NCBI GenBank assembly: GCA_963576475.1 | Contig: OY754965.1 | Coordinates: forward strand, 441,501 to 505,500 | Origin: Molanna angustata | Taxonomy: Eukaryota > Arthropoda > Insecta > Trichoptera > Molannidae | Direction of reading: 5' to 3' | Length of the DNA: 64,000 bases | Part shown: one piece after another, positions 43,536 to 56,045 of the stretch | Position numbering within the stretch: the first letter of the stretch is position 1 | Layout: each line of letters opens with the position of its first letter | The notes under the pieces: model-generated | Databases searched by the model: none | Seen by the model: only the letters and a program-made list of their open reading frames with translations | Told to the model about the DNA's origin: nothing | Program-made: the position numbers and the translations under genes

Positions 43536-45474
43536 TTAGTCGATACTGTAAATGCCTTAAAACCTGAATATAACCAAAGAAATTAAATGGATCTTTTGCA
43601 TCTAGTTAATGTATATAAAATATAATTCATGTCTTGTATCTAATCAGTTGTCATTTCACCCTTATCGTCTAAAGTTAAGTAATTTGTTTTAACTTGTAAT
43701 TTGAATTAACCATTTTCTTTGCCCCGGAGCTATTATAATGGGGGTCTTCTTCTGCTCCAATATTATATTGAAAATACGCAGATTTTTTTAGCAATTTATT
43801 ATATGGTTTTCTTAATCTAGACATGGACATAACATTTATTAATAATAAGTTAAAAAAACTTAATATATTCTTTGCCTTTGTTGGCCTAAAAACGACTAAC
43901 TTAGTGGCGCCCAACGTTGTTGGGCAAGAAGCAATAAAATAATATCAAAAAACAACCTTAGGATTATCCAAAGATTTCCATATCATATAGTAGATGGGGT
44001 ACTTTGTGCAATGAGTGAGTCATGGTATATCGCGCGTTTGATTTCTTGGTTGGCAACAAATTGCAGTTTTCCATACATTTCAACATTACTTAGATAACTG
44101 TTCTCTAAATCTTCAGTCGTTATTCTCTATAGAAAAATGATGTTTTCTGTCCACCTTGTTGTCAAAAGTCCCACGAAAAAATCCTCAGTTCGATTCATAC
44201 AAAATTTTGCTAACTACGAGGTCTAGCATCTTATTTACGGTATATCTTTCAGAAATAGATGTGAGTAATTTAAGTATAATAATATGTGTAGTTATATAAT
44301 GGGGGAGAGAGTTGGTATGGGGATCGGGCGGGGGACTTATTCCCACTTTAATCAGCCTTCCAGCTCGTGAAACATTTAATTCAGTATACTGACACAATAA
44401 AAGTTTTGTTTTGTAGCCGCGGGATGGTGGTGCGGAGTTGGGAGGGTTGGAAGGGAGTTCAGCAGTTTGCCTAAACTTATGCAAAACGACCGTTACTTAC
44501 CGAGACACCGCTAGAGTCGTTTTTACTTACCCGCACATCTTCTTAGACGCCTCCCTGTCATCTCTCCTCTTGCAGGGGTCGTCAATGTTCATTTATTTTC
44601 ATAATACACCAAATTAATACAACATAACTATACTTACTTATTATAATGGAATTTATTTCCTCACTAGGCGAAGCCTGTTCTAAGGATATACTAACAATAA
44701 TTACGCAATACATTTTTGCTACATTAATTCTCAATGTGGTATAAAAGTACATAAGTATTAAGGAATAAATTAATAAAAAAAACGATTGTATTGGTGAGGA
44801 TGAGTGTGTGGTTTGCATGTGTAAGAGGACGATGTGCGGTTATTTTTAATACATTTATTATAAGGAACTTAATATATTTTTAAGGAACCCATATAAGGTA
44901 CTTAATATATTTTTAAGTTCCTTATATGGGCCCTTCTCATTGTAACTGATAATTTTGTATTCCTCTACTAAATTATTGTACGATTGCGCTATTTTCACGA
45001 ACGTAGAAAACGTATCTGACAATTTGTTATGTAGCTCGCTTTCGCGATTCGCAAATCAAAAGATTACTCTTTTTTTACAAAATTATACCCAACCAAAAAA
45101 AATATTTTATATTGATTATTCTTGTTCAGGCGAAACATAGAATGATCTATCTTCCAAATGTAAATAAGTTACTACCGTTGGTTGAGTACATCTGTTTGAT
45201 GCCTCCCCAGCGACAGAGACATTTGGAGTCTCCATATTGTTGGGCCTATGTAGAGTTGTTAGAGTTTAGTGGTGTACAACAGGTTTAATTAGTCTTTTGG
45301 GGTGGTGTGGCAACTGGTTGCCTACTAAAGACTTCAGTCTCTTGATAGCTTCTATTTGACGCTAAGCCACTCACTCATTCTATATTCCGTCATTCCCACT
45401 GCTCTCTTATCACATCTTCACCATACACTGGGCCGTCTCAGGGGAAACTATTTAACAAGCTGCAGGTCCTTGGA
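43536..45474. other. No clear feature
   Basis: About 1.9 kb without a recognised gene. It has a short inverted pair TTAATATATTTTTAAGGAAC / TAAGTTCCTTATATGG near 44868-44928 (each a degenerate copy of the same motif). Frames lack recognisable domains. Confidence 0.4.
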
Positions 45475-45720
45475 ATTTTTCTTCCTCCTTGGCCTGTTTC
45501 CTCCGTCTAGGATGGTCATGAGCAGATCGAAGACCTTCGCTGATTGAAGGTCCTGTAGCGGACTTGACAAGGTCACTGCATCGGGTCAGTGAGCGATCTC
45601 TAGATCCTTTACCCTCTACGTTTCCCATCTCGACGAGCTTCTCGAAGTTATCAGGGTCACTTCTAGCAATATGTCTAAAATAGTAAAGGATAGTTGTCGA
45701 CAGGTGAGGCATTATTTGCA
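45475..45720 (-). pseudogene. LINE family Y, C-terminal fragment
   Basis: Minus strand: HLSTTILYYFRHIARSDPDN, FEKLVEMGNVEGKGSRDRSL, TRCSDLVKSATGPSISEGLR, SAHDHPRRR. Colinear with 36360-36560 of the other family Y copy. It carries an open C-terminal frame but nothing upstream. Confidence 0.8.
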
Positions 45721-45849
45721 TTTCATGACATATTGGTTTTCAGTATTAGTAACATTCTCCACGAACATCGCATCTTGAAGGTTTTTGAATTATCAGGCTG
45801 CTGTGTTTTGGGAAAACAAGCAGGAGGCCTCCAAAAGAAAAAGGCAACT

Positions 45850-46720
45850 GGGCCCAAGCCATCGGCTGGTTTACGTGATCACTTTGTGCGCTTGCGAAAC
45901 GTTAACAACCAATTATGCCAATTATGAGTTCACTATCAATCCAATTTTTGAAAGTTCTATATATTTGAATAATGTGAAACAATTCACCTTAAAATAAGGA
46001 ATTATACTATTGCCATCTATGAATTAACGAAGAAACCTTTTTTTGTAACGCCATCTATTGAGAAATTAGTTTATTTTTAAACAATGAAAGCAACAGCCCT
46101 TATACGTGAGGTGACAATATTTTCGCATCGAAGTCACCCTGAACCGCGTCATAATTATTAGTTAATTTTGGAATGTTTACTTGTATCAATGAACGAGGCG
46201 ATGATATTTTTATGACAAATTTAATTTTAACATCTCAAAAGAGGCAAAGTTTGAATATTATAGGAAAACAGGAAAATCATTTCCCGGTTCTCCTATAATA
46301 TAACAACTTCATCTCTATCAAGATGTTAAACTTCGTATCAATCAAGATGTTAAACTTCTTATCTATCAAGATGTTCAACTTCGTCTCTATCAAGATGTTA
46401 AACTTCATCTCTATAAAGATTTAAAACTTCGTCTCTATCAAGATGTTAAACTTCATCTCTATCAAGATGTTAAACTTCGTCTCTATCAAGATGTTAAACT
46501 TCGTCTCTATCAAGATGTTATACTTCGTCTCTATCAAGATGTTAAACTTCATCTCTATCAAGATGTTAAACTTCGTCTCTATCAAGATGTTAAACTTTGT
46601 CTCTATCAAGATGTTAAACTTCGTCTTTATCAAGATGTTAAACTTCGTCAAAAAGTATCATTGACTCCCGTCATGGAAAAATTCCTATGTTTGCGTATAT
46701 ACAATTATAAAAAATATCAA
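45850..46720 (+). mobile_element. Family B fold-back element with internal 24-bp array
   Basis: GCCATCGGCTGGTTTACGTG, ATCACTTTGTGCGC, then the body as at 5380-5600 (GGAATTATACTATTGCCATC, AACGCCATCTATTGAGAAAT). After 46304 the terminal motif is amplified. It then ends TTGACTCCCGTCATGG and CGTATATACAATTA. Confidence 0.6.
46304..46649. repeat. 24-bp tandem array, about 14 units
   Basis: Unit AACTTCGTCTCTATCAAGAT plus GTTA. The unit equals the family B terminal motif (AACTTCGTCTCTATTGAGAT, complement of 5294-5315). The NILIETKF and MLNFVSIK frames are array translation. Confidence 0.95.
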
Positions 46721-47744
46721 TTTAGATATATTTTGCTTTTTTAGTCTAAAACCGGCTCAGTTTGGTGTTTTGCTCGTTACTTTCCTGGCACATTCTTCTC
46801 GCTGCTATCCACCATCTTAATTCCTTTCCTCCTCACCTCTCACCACTTTTCCAACTATTCCTCTTTACCTCCTCCAAATGAAGAGAGCGCGCTGTCTTAA
46901 TGCTCATAACAAGTACGAACACTGCGGCTGAAAAGTGAGAGAAAATACAAAGTGATGGAGGAAACTTATTATTATTGTTTGTATCTTATATAACATTATA
47001 AACTGGCCTCGATGATAATAATTTAAAATGTGCATATTTTAGTAAAATGATTTGAGCCGGTTTAGAAAAAAAGTTTAAGACGGAATATAACTCTAAATCT
47101 AGTCACTGAAAACATGACAATGCAATATTAAAATCGCTTAATTCACTATGAAGTTACGTGTTAGTAAGGGTTAATTGAAAAAAATAAGCGTTGAAAAGGG
47201 TTTAAATGTGATTTAAATTATCGGAAACCCAAAATTTGTTGTGATTTTTTTGCATTTCCAGAACAAACCTGACTTGAAATGAAAAAAAAAAAACTATCAC
47301 GATCATTAACTTCGATTTCAAGCACACAAACGATTTATTTCTCTACGAAGGCATAGTTTTGGAGTAATTTAAAAACAGATATAAAGTAAAAAATACTCGT
47401 TATTTGTTCTATTTAAATATAATTCATTCATTCAATTGAATTAATTTATTATAAGAAGGTATTTGTTCTATATAAATAGAATTGGAATAGAACGAATACT
47501 AAATATTTTTTATTTTAAATTTGTAATAAATCTCTACATACAATCGAGTCCTTTCAAAAATTGTCGATCAACAAACTAAACTTACTACTATTGATATTTT
47601 TTTTATAAACACACTGTGAAACTTTTTTATTTCAAATTGGAGTGTATAGGATATGCCCACTTAATGAAACTGTGATGATTTTGAACCAAAATGATGATTT
47701 TTAGCCGTGATAGCCACCCAAATATAAATATTCAACTTAAGGGA
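46721..47744. other. No recognised feature
   Basis: AT-rich sequence without recognised coding or repeat content. Confidence 0.45.
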
Positions 47745-48360
47745 AGACACTGAAGTTAAATGCAGAATAGAAGCGGCCCGATCGGCGTTTTACAAAATGA
47801 AAAATCTTCTCGACGACAATATCAACTTAAAGATGAGACACAGAATGGTCAAGTGTTATGTGTGGTCAGTTTTGCTTTATGGGGTGGAGGCGTGGACTCT
47901 CAAAGTTAATATTATAAACCGCCTTAAAGCATTTGAAATTTGGATCCACCGCAGAATGCTAAGAATATCGTGGAGTGACATGGTCAGTAACACTGAAGTA
48001 CTACGTAGAGCCAACACCAATAGATAATTATTCACCAATGTTATTATAATTATTCACCAAAGCGTACCCCGATAGAAACGGGACAAAATCGCTAAGGGGA
48101 AAGAAAAGAAGTTAAGCTCCGTAAAGTGCTGTACTTCGGCCATATTCTGAGAGGTAAAAAGTATGCCATCCTTCAGCTCGTCATGAAGGGGAAGATTGAG
48201 GGTCGTAGAGGGGTCGGAAGAAGGCAGCTTTCCTGGCTGCTAAACATCCGCGAAAGGACCGGTATAAGAACTGTGGTGGAGCTGTTTCGCACTGCACAGG
48301 ACAGGGAGGCTTTCTCTATGGTGGTCGTCAACGTTGGGGAGACCTGATATGACACAAGAA
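47745..48360 (+). pseudogene. LINE family W, C-terminal fragment
   Basis: Frame 1: REDTEVKCRIEAARSAFYKM ... VKCYVWSVLLYGVEAWTLKV ... LKAFEIWIHRRMLRISW. It is broken at about 48027 by stops, then YFGHILRGKKYAILQLVMKG, KIEGRRGVGRRQLSWLLNIR, IRTVVELFRTAQDREAF, stop, YDTRR. This is the RT thumb and C-terminus of an RTE-like LINE. RT core missing. Confidence 0.85.
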
Positions 48361-48544
48361 GGTCTTTGAAATATCGATCCTTGAGTTCCTTTGTAAATCT
48401 TACAGATTATAGCCAAGTTGCAAATATGTAGTAAGTAGGGTTCTTGAAGAATTACTCTTGAAATTTATACTTATATAGATAAAATCATGGGCCCACGTTA
48501 ATGAGGGCCCGTGTAGCAAATCTTGCTGAACATAATTTATATGC
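48361..48544. other. Spacer
   Basis: Short unrecognised spacer between the family W and family K relics. Confidence 0.4.
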
Positions 48545-48990
48545 ATTGACGTTTTACAAAAATTCCCAGGACACTTTGCAACATAACATACGAGAAAAGA
48601 CTTGACTTCTTAAAAACTGTCAATACTGGGAAACCGAAGAGAACGGGGAGATCTTATTGAAACATTCAAAATATTATCAGGCCATTATGACTGTGTAAAC
48701 ATGAAAAATCTCTTTCAAATATAGTCATAACACTAATTTGCATGGCCATAGCTTAAAACTTGTGAAAAGTAGGTTCACGACAAATCCTCGACGGTATTTT
48801 CTTTCAAATAGAATGGTGAATACTTGGAATATAATGCCCCAACATGTTTTGTATGCTGAAAATGTTAATATTTTCAAGCATAGACTGGACTTTTTTTTTG
48901 GACACAGCAAAATAGTTACAACAAAATAATAAAATTCGACAGTGGATATAGGCAGCCTTGAGCCTTGGCTGCCTGCCTTTAAATAAATAA
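48545..48990 (+). pseudogene. CR1/Jockey-type LINE (family K), 3' end
   Basis: RRFTKIPRTLCNITYEKRLD in frame, followed after frameshifts by HGHSLKLVKSRFTTNPRRYF, LSNRMVNTWNIMPQHV, NIFKHRLDFFF and the 3' UTR ACACAGCAAAATAGTTAC ... GGCTGCCTGCCTTTAAATAA. It is the plus-strand twin of 23300-24165 and shows that locus without the nested family X piece. Confidence 0.8.
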
Positions 48991-49964
48991 TTTTAAATAA
49001 TAAAACACTCCGAATACATACAGACATACTAAAGTTACCCCCATACGTCATCAGCAATATACAAAAAATCTACAATTATCAACACATGTACAATAGTCAG
49101 AAAATTTCTACAGGTACCACTTTAAACAACCACACAAACACACAGACACACAAACACATAATAATAAATAGCCTCACAACTTGAGTACGCTCCGTTGTGA
49201 AGTAAATTACCGGATCAATACCGAGATCAAAATTTTTGCAATAATAATAATAATATATTTACATATTTTTTTCCCTTTTGTCCAATGACTACCAACTTTT
49301 ACAAGGACCTTGTCTGGGATGATAGAAGACGCACATTATTTGAGCTGACACGATGATGATGATGAATGCTCATCATCTGCAATTTGTGATGCATTTTTTA
49401 ACTTTTACTTTTTCGTACGAGCCTTAAAATTTTATTGGGAGTCTTATTTTTTGCGTGTCAGTCATTTTGTAAGTACTTAAAGTGACTATCGTCATTCTTT
49501 CACTTTTTAAGGGTTTTAGTCAGATTGATTATTCTACAAATTTTTATTTCTCTTTAAAGGAATATCGTAAAATTATTTATTTAGTAGGAATTATTATTAT
49601 TGTGGGAGTTTTCTCTTGTCGGATGGTACGAATGTGAAGTAAATCAAGACTTGATAATAATTTTATTGTAAGAAAAATAATAAATTTTACCTCGTCTACA
49701 AATTCGTGAATCTTTTCATTTATTAACATTTTATCGTAACACACAATTTACCTACTTACAAAAATCTCAGAATTAATCCATTGAAACCCTCCCTTGGTTT
49801 CTTTCATAATGGGATAATACAATTAAATAATAAATATTTAATTTATAATAATCTGAATTATCAACAACTACACACAATTTTGTAAAGTGATTTGAATTTC
49901 TTGTTGCGATATAATATGTAATACTTCTCAAAGTAATTTTTACGACAAACTTTATATATCTCAA
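48991..49964. other. No recognised feature
   Basis: AT-rich sequence with a CACAAACACACAG patch at 49131-49160 and no coding domain. Confidence 0.45.
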
Positions 49965-50451
49965 CTAGCGGACCCGACAGACGTTGTCCTGCACGAACGG
50001 TGGCATGCCTGTTATTAGCTGGTTTAACAAACATAAAAATACCACACGCTATCACGACATATCCCAGAGCGGCGACATGTGTGCGGGTGTGGATAACCTT
50101 ATAAAAGGAAGCACGACAGATGCGTGTATACCCACATATCAGTCTTGTCTCACCTAATAAGGCAACATTCAGAGAGCCCGAGCGTTGAGAAAAACATCAA
50201 ATTATAATGGCATAACCAACATTGCATAATATTATGACATATTGAAATCAATGTTGCCAGTGTTCAAAATGAATATTCCGATTGATATTTTTATTATTCT
50301 TTTATATTAATGTATAAAATTCATTTTTGTGAATCTAAACCATTCAGGGACTCACATAAACACACATAAAAAGTTTCATCGAAATCGGTTTAGCCGTTTA
50401 GGAGGAGTTCAGTGACATACACACGTATAGAAGAATTATTCAGATAAAGAT
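49965..50451 (+). repeat. Interspersed repeat including repeat E copy 3
   Basis: Begins AACTAGCGGACCCGACAGAC. Carries GGATAACCTTATAAAAGGAAG, AGTCTTGTCTCACC (repeat E, about 50050-50190). Ends with TTTCATCGAAATCGGTTTAG, CCGTTTAGGAGGAGTTCAG and ACACGTATAGAAGAATTAT. Looks like a mobile-element end, but no domain or terminus pair identifies the family. Confidence 0.45.
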
Positions 50452-50579
50452 AGAGACGAAGTCGGAATATTATAGTTGAACCGGGAAATAAATCTTGTCT
50501 CCTCATATTGAAGGATTGTTGCTTTCATTGTTTACAAACCATTTTCTCAATAGGTGGCGTTGCAAAAAAAAGTTTTTTT
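50452..50579 (-). repeat. Family B piece, cut by LINE-1el
   Basis: GAGACGAAGTCGGAATATTA, GATTGTTGCTTTCATTGTTT, TTTTCTCAATAGGTGGCGTT. Stops at the T-run, so LINE-1el (or its ancestor event) interrupts it. Confidence 0.55.
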
Positions 50580-51037
50580 GTTTTTTTTTTTTTTTATTGA
50601 GTATCATAGTATGAACATACACATAGTACAAATATATAAATTAATACAATTTTTTTTTTCAATAGGTACTGTCCCAAAAAAGTTAAAAACTTGTGCTTGG
50701 GACAGGAGCAAATAACATATCTACATTTAACATATTACATACATTTTACTTATAATAATAGAATCATTTAATAAATTGTAAATCAAGTTCAACTTACAGC
50801 TAATACATACAGATGATTAAAGTTTATTTTTGTTTTTTTTTTTTAGTGAATATAGAATAAAAACCATAATTTATCCAAAAAGGAGAAAAAAATGAAAATT
50901 CACATATACAAATACACATATACAAATACACATATACACATACATACATACACATATACAACATACACACATATAATATACGCATACTTATACACACATG
51001 TTCACACATACATATACACACATACATATACATATAT

Positions 51038-51304
<267 letters not shown>

Positions 51305-51577
51305 TACACATACACACATACACACATACATATACATACATACACACATACACATACACATATATACATATACACACACACATACATACACACATACACC
51401 TACACACACATACATACATATACATACATACACACATCTACATACACATACAAACATACACACATCTACATACACATACAAACATACACACGTATACACA
51501 CACATACACATACATACATACACACACATACATATACACATAGTGAATATGAAAAAGGAATAGATAAAAATTTATTG

Positions 51578-52003
51578 TTATTTTAAAGATTTGATTTTTC
51601 TTTTAAAGTCATAAAATTTTTGTGTTTTTTTAATAATGGCAGGTAGTTTATTAAAATATTGTATACCCAGGTATTTATAGTGATGTTGGGCATGCGTCTT
51701 ATTACATTTCGGTATCATCATATTTCCTATGAGATGCCGTCTCTGTGTACTCACTAGATTTTCAGCCCGCTTTCCAAAGGTATCTTTATGTATTTGTTGT
51801 AAAGCAATATTTTTATATAAATTATTTAAATCAGGTACTTGGAATATATCAAATAATTGTTTTGTAGGAAAATTTCTAGGTTTTTTGAGAATGACCTTAA
51901 TTATTAATTTTTGTGTTATTTTTAGTGATTTTAAGTTAGTCTTATATGTTCCACCCCAACCAACCAATAATACCATATTGTAAAAGAGATTGTACAAGAC
52001 CAT
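51578..52003 (-). pseudogene. LINE-1el ORF2, C-terminal part after frameshift
   Basis: Continues ORF2 in another frame: VGWGGTYKTNLKSLKITQK, LIIKVILKKPRNFPTKQLFD, IFQVPDLNNLYKNIALQQI ... YKYLGIQYFNKLPAIIKK ... KRKIKSLK, stop. The overlap with the upstream frame at about 51942-52003 (IGWLG in both) marks a single frameshift. Typical CR1/Jockey C-terminus ending in a basic stretch. Confidence 0.85.
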
Positions 52004-53313
52004 AGTACACTGTCTTTATTATTTTTACTTGCAGTATATTACGAAGTCGCACAAATATATAAATCAGTTTTCTTACTCTTTTTACAAGTTGGTTCAAATG
52101 TTCTTTCCACTTTAATTCTTGGTCTATTGTAATTCCTAAATATTTCACTGATTTATTTATCTGTAAAATACTACAATCTACACTTAAACATTGTTCATTC
52201 TGATTTTGTTTGCATATGTTACTATGGATTCTGATATCAATATGAGGTGGAATAGAGGAAGAGTTTATTGCGAACAGTACACATATTGTTTTTTCCGAAT
52301 TTAAAGATAAAACATTTTTATCAAACCAATTTTTAATTACATTTATATCACTATTTGCTTGTTTAGTCACAATTTCCCAGGTGTCACCACTTACAATTAT
52401 AGCCGTGTCGTCAGCATATGAATAAATTTTACTCGAGATTTTCAATTGGAAAATCATATTTAAATATATTATAAAAAGTAATGGTCCAAGTACTGTTCCT
52501 TGTGGAATCCCGAAAGTGAGTATCTCTGGATCACTTAGAACATTATTTATTTTCACATACTGTTTTCTATTTGATATATATGATTTCAACCAATTCAGAA
52601 TTGTTCCTTTTATCCCAATTTGCGGTAATTTTTCTAACAGTATGTCATGTGAAATGCTGTCAAATGCCTTGCGTAGATCAATAAATATTCCGATACATTT
52701 TTTATTAGAATCCATTGCTGTTATAACCTCAGATGTTAATTTTGCAATAGCATCTTGGGTACTCATTCCACTTCTAAAACCAAACTGATTAGAGTTTAGT
52801 ATATTATTTTCTTCAAGGTAACGCGTAAGTTGATTTTTAACGATTTTTTCAATTATTTTGGCTATATTTGATATTAGTGAAATTGGTCGGTAATTAGTCA
52901 TTTCCTCGGTGTTGCCGTTTTTAAATATAGGTGATACTATGGTTTTTTTATAATTTGATGGGAATATTCCTGTCTTAAAACTCAAGTTGATTATGTGTTT
53001 TATGGGAGTGCTCAGGTAGTTCTTCATCTGCTTCAGGATTGTGACGGTAATCCCATCATATCCCGGTGCGGAGCCTCCTCTTAATGTCATTATAATATTT
53101 TCAACATCAGTTTTTGTAACAGGGCTAAAATTTGTAGTTCCATTTAATACCATTGAGCAGGAGGTATTATACGAATAATTTGTTACTGTGGTATCATTTT
53201 GTATTTTGCTTGCTAGTTTTTTACCTACATTTACAAAGAAGTTATTAAATAAGTTGGCACATTTTTTAGATTCAGTTTTTGCATTAATAATATCCTGTAG
53301 ATATCGAATTTTT
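52004..53313 (-). pseudogene. LINE-1el ORF2, reverse transcriptase part
   Basis: This part carries the RNA-directed DNA polymerase that copies the element RNA at the nicked target. Motifs in order on the minus strand: GGSAPGYDGITVTIL (block 2), YKKTIVSPIFKNG, YRPISLISNI (block 3), NQFGFRSGMST, IFIDLRKAFDSISH (motif A aspartate), FGIPQGTVLGPLLFIIYLN (motif B), YSYADDTAII (motif C, both aspartates intact), WFDKNVLSLNSEKT, and VKYLGITIDQELKWKEH (thumb). It is separated from the endonuclease half by the RTE insertion and ends in a frameshift. Residue content is otherwise complete, so the element was probably active until these two lesions. Confidence 0.92.
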
Positions 53314-54802
53314 ATCGAACGCACTTAAATATATGAAACACAATAAAAGTCCGGGCGAAGATCAAGTGACAAGTGACATGATAAAACTAGGCGGCGAAGA
53401 GCTCATTGAAGCAGTTAAAATACTTCTCAGTAAGTGCCTAGAACAACAAATAATACCAGAAATCTGGCAAAATGCCGAAGTTATACTTTTACACAAAAAA
53501 GGAGATCCCGAAAATCTAGAAAACTACCGACCGATCAGCTTATTATCACACTTGTACAAATTACTTACTAAGATTCTTACAAACCGTTTAACTAAGAAAC
53601 TAGATTTCTACCAACCGATAGAGCAGGCAGGCTTCAGAAAAAGTTTTGGAACTATTGACCATATTCAAACGCTACGCCTGCTTATAGAAAAAGTCACCGA
53701 ATACAATATTACAATCCATTTGGCATTTATTGACTATAAAAAAGCCTTTGACTCGGTAGAACAGTGGGGAGTAATACAAGCTCTAAACGATGCAAGAATC
53801 GACTCAAGATACTCAAGGCTAATTAAATTTATATATGACCATGCCACAATGGTTGTAAAAATTGACGAAGAAACAAAAACGGAAAAAGTAAAAATTTGTA
53901 GAGGCGTCAGACAGGGAGACACCATTTCTCCCAAACTATTTACTGTTGCCCTGGAAAATGTTTTTAAAACTTTAAATTGGGAAAAAAAGGGTATAAAAAT
54001 AAATGGCATGTATCTGACCCATCTCAGATTTGCTGATGACATAGTTCTTGTAAGTGAAGATCTGGCAGAATTAAGTGGCATGATCAAAGATCTGCACGAA
54101 GCTTCCCTAAAGATTGGCCTGGAGATGAATATAAAAAAAACGAAAATAATGAGTTCATCCAGCAACAGCTTAAAAATCGACAACAAAACGATTGAAGCTG
54201 TAGACGAGTATATTTATCTTGGGCAGAAAATCACATTAGGGAAGGAAAACCAAACAGCGGAAATACCTAGAAGGATTGGTCTCGGCTGGGCTGCTTTCGG
54301 CAAACTCCAGCATGTCCTAAAAAACAAAGAAATCCCCATTAATTTGAAACGAAGAGTTTTTGAATCGTGTGTCCTCCCTGTGATGACGTATGGTCTAGAA
54401 ACGATGACATTGACTGCCAACACCACATACAAACTTAAATGCGCACAGCGATCCATGGAGAGGCAAATGTTAGGCATAAGTCTGAGAAATAAAATAAGAA
54501 ATGAAGAGATCAGACGCCAGACCAAGGTTGTCGACATTATGGACCATGTAGCAAGATTAAAGTGGCAATGGGCAGGTCACGTTGCTAGACAGGGAACAGA
54601 GAGATGGGCACCCAGAGTTATGAGGTGGAGACCATGGGGAAATAAACGGGGAATAGGTCGACCGATGAAAAGATGGGCGGACGATATTGTCCCTGTTGCG
54701 GGTAGAAACTGGCCGAGACGAGCCATGGACCGAAATAAATGGAAGGATTTTGAAGAGGCCTACATCCAGCAGTGGAGAGACGGCTAAAGAAGAAGAAAGA
54801 AG
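53314..54802 (+). mobile_element. RTE-type LINE, 5'-truncated, nested in LINE-1el
   Basis: A single plus-strand frame, open from the left junction (SNALKYMKHNKSPGEDQ) to the stop at 54787, followed by an AAGAAGAAAGAAG tail. ATCGAATTTTT is duplicated at 53303-53313 and 54803-54813, exactly at its borders. Only the RT and C-terminal half is present, with no endonuclease. Confidence 0.95.
53333..54787 (+). pseudogene. RTE reverse transcriptase, 484 codons, open but lacking endonuclease
   Basis: RT motifs in order: KSPGEDQVTSDMIKLGGEEL (block 2), AEVILLHKKGD, NYRPISLLSHLYKL, QAGFRKSFGTIDHIQ, AFIDYKKAFDSVE (motif A), CRGVRQGDTISPKLF (motif B), LRFADDIVLVSED (motif C, FADD), then EYIYLGQKITL, CVLPVMTYGLETMTL, LKWQWAGHVARQGTERWAP, GRPMKRWADDI and EEAYIQQWRDG. 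RTE proteins are usually about 1000 residues with an N-terminal apurinic-type endonuclease. Here the N-terminal half is missing through 5' truncation on insertion. No internal stop, which suggests recent insertion. The ATG at 53333 is an internal methionine, not a native start. Confidence 0.92.
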
Positions 54803-56045
54803 ATCGAATTTTTTGTATTTCATCTTTTTTTTTCTTCGATTTACCAATTATTTCATTTATAGTCTTCCACTTAGCTTTGACGTTGTGCTCACATAATTCA
54901 ATTTGTTTAATATAGTACATTTCTTTGGATTGTCGAATGATATTTGTCAGCCTATTTTTATATTTTTTGTAATAATATAAATCTTGAGTATTTTCAGGGT
55001 TTTTTTTTGTTTTTAAGAATAGCTTTTCCTTCAATCTGATAGATTTAATTAATCCTAGGGTAATCCATGGTTTAACTGGTTTCAGTTTCGAATTGGCTTT
55101 TGAGGTTTTTGTAGACGTATTTTGGTCCACGTAGTTTTTAATGATATTTTCCAAAGTATTTGAGGCTCTATCAGTATCATTTTCAGATATTACAGACTCC
55201 CAGGATTCATTCTTTAAGTCATTTTTCAGTTGTTCCATATTAAAACATCTTAGGATATTTGGTTTGTTATTTGAGAAGCCGGTACAGGTTTTCATTTTGT
55301 AGTATAGTATTGTCGAGTAATGGTCCGTAATAGAACTTTTCCATAATAAAGATTTTATATTGTGAATATCATTAGTATTTACCCATACATGATCAATACA
55401 TGAAGGACGCTGCCCTGAACACTCTCTTGTGTAATCATTTATACATGATTTATAATTTAGCCCCGCCATTACATTTAGGTATTCATCTTTAATTATATTT
55501 TTATTATTTTCTGAAATATTAATGTTTATGTCGCCAACCATAATGGTAAATACATTTTTAAATTTTTCCAAAATATCCTGCAATTTATTAACGAAAATAT
55601 TTGGATTGGATAGATGTGTCCTGTATATTGCTACCGTTTGAATAAGCATCTTGTTAAATGATAGTTTGACTGTCAGACAATTAACAAATTCAATTTGTAT
55701 TTCTTCGATAGAGATTATTTCACAAGCATTTGCGACGAAGATAATTATTCCTGAATTTTTGTTGATGAAATGATTTGTCGAAATACACTGATAACCAGGT
55801 ATGGAGAAATTCGCGTTTTGATTATTATGTGTTTCCGTTAATACTACACATAGCGGTTTAATTTTGAAATTGTTTATTGCTGTTAGAAACTCATCAAAAT
55901 TTTTATTTAAACTTCTGATATTGGTATGAAAAATTGAGAAGTTGTCGTTGTTTATTATCTGAGCATTACATTCGTCTATTGTGTTGCATGTTATTTGTTC
56001 AATATTATAAAAGTCGTCAATATTATTTATTAATTCTTCACCCAT
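54803..56045 (-). pseudogene. LINE-1el ORF2, endonuclease part
   Basis: The start MGEELINNIDDFYNIEQ is followed by an apurinic-type (EEP) endonuclease domain. Motifs: IFHTNIRSLNKNFDE (asparagine motif), VVLTETHNN (catalytic glutamate), IMVGDININI (aspartate-asparagine), RPSCIDHVWVN, and SITDHYSTIL (terminal D-H). This domain nicks the target DNA to prime reverse transcription. After about 250 residues a linker follows (KAWKTINEIIG-like: KAKWKTINEIIGKSKKKK). The frame is cut at IQKIRSS by the RTE insertion. The reading into 54618 is foreign RTE sequence. Confidence 0.92.

Noticed and set aside
46421..46664. NILIETKF / MLNFVSIK repeat proteins on both strands
   Set aside because: A 24-bp array has a period divisible by three and lacks stops, so both strands stay open by chance.
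53734..54537. Minus-strand frames of 150 and 107 codons
   Set aside because: Antisense shadows of the RTE reverse transcriptase.
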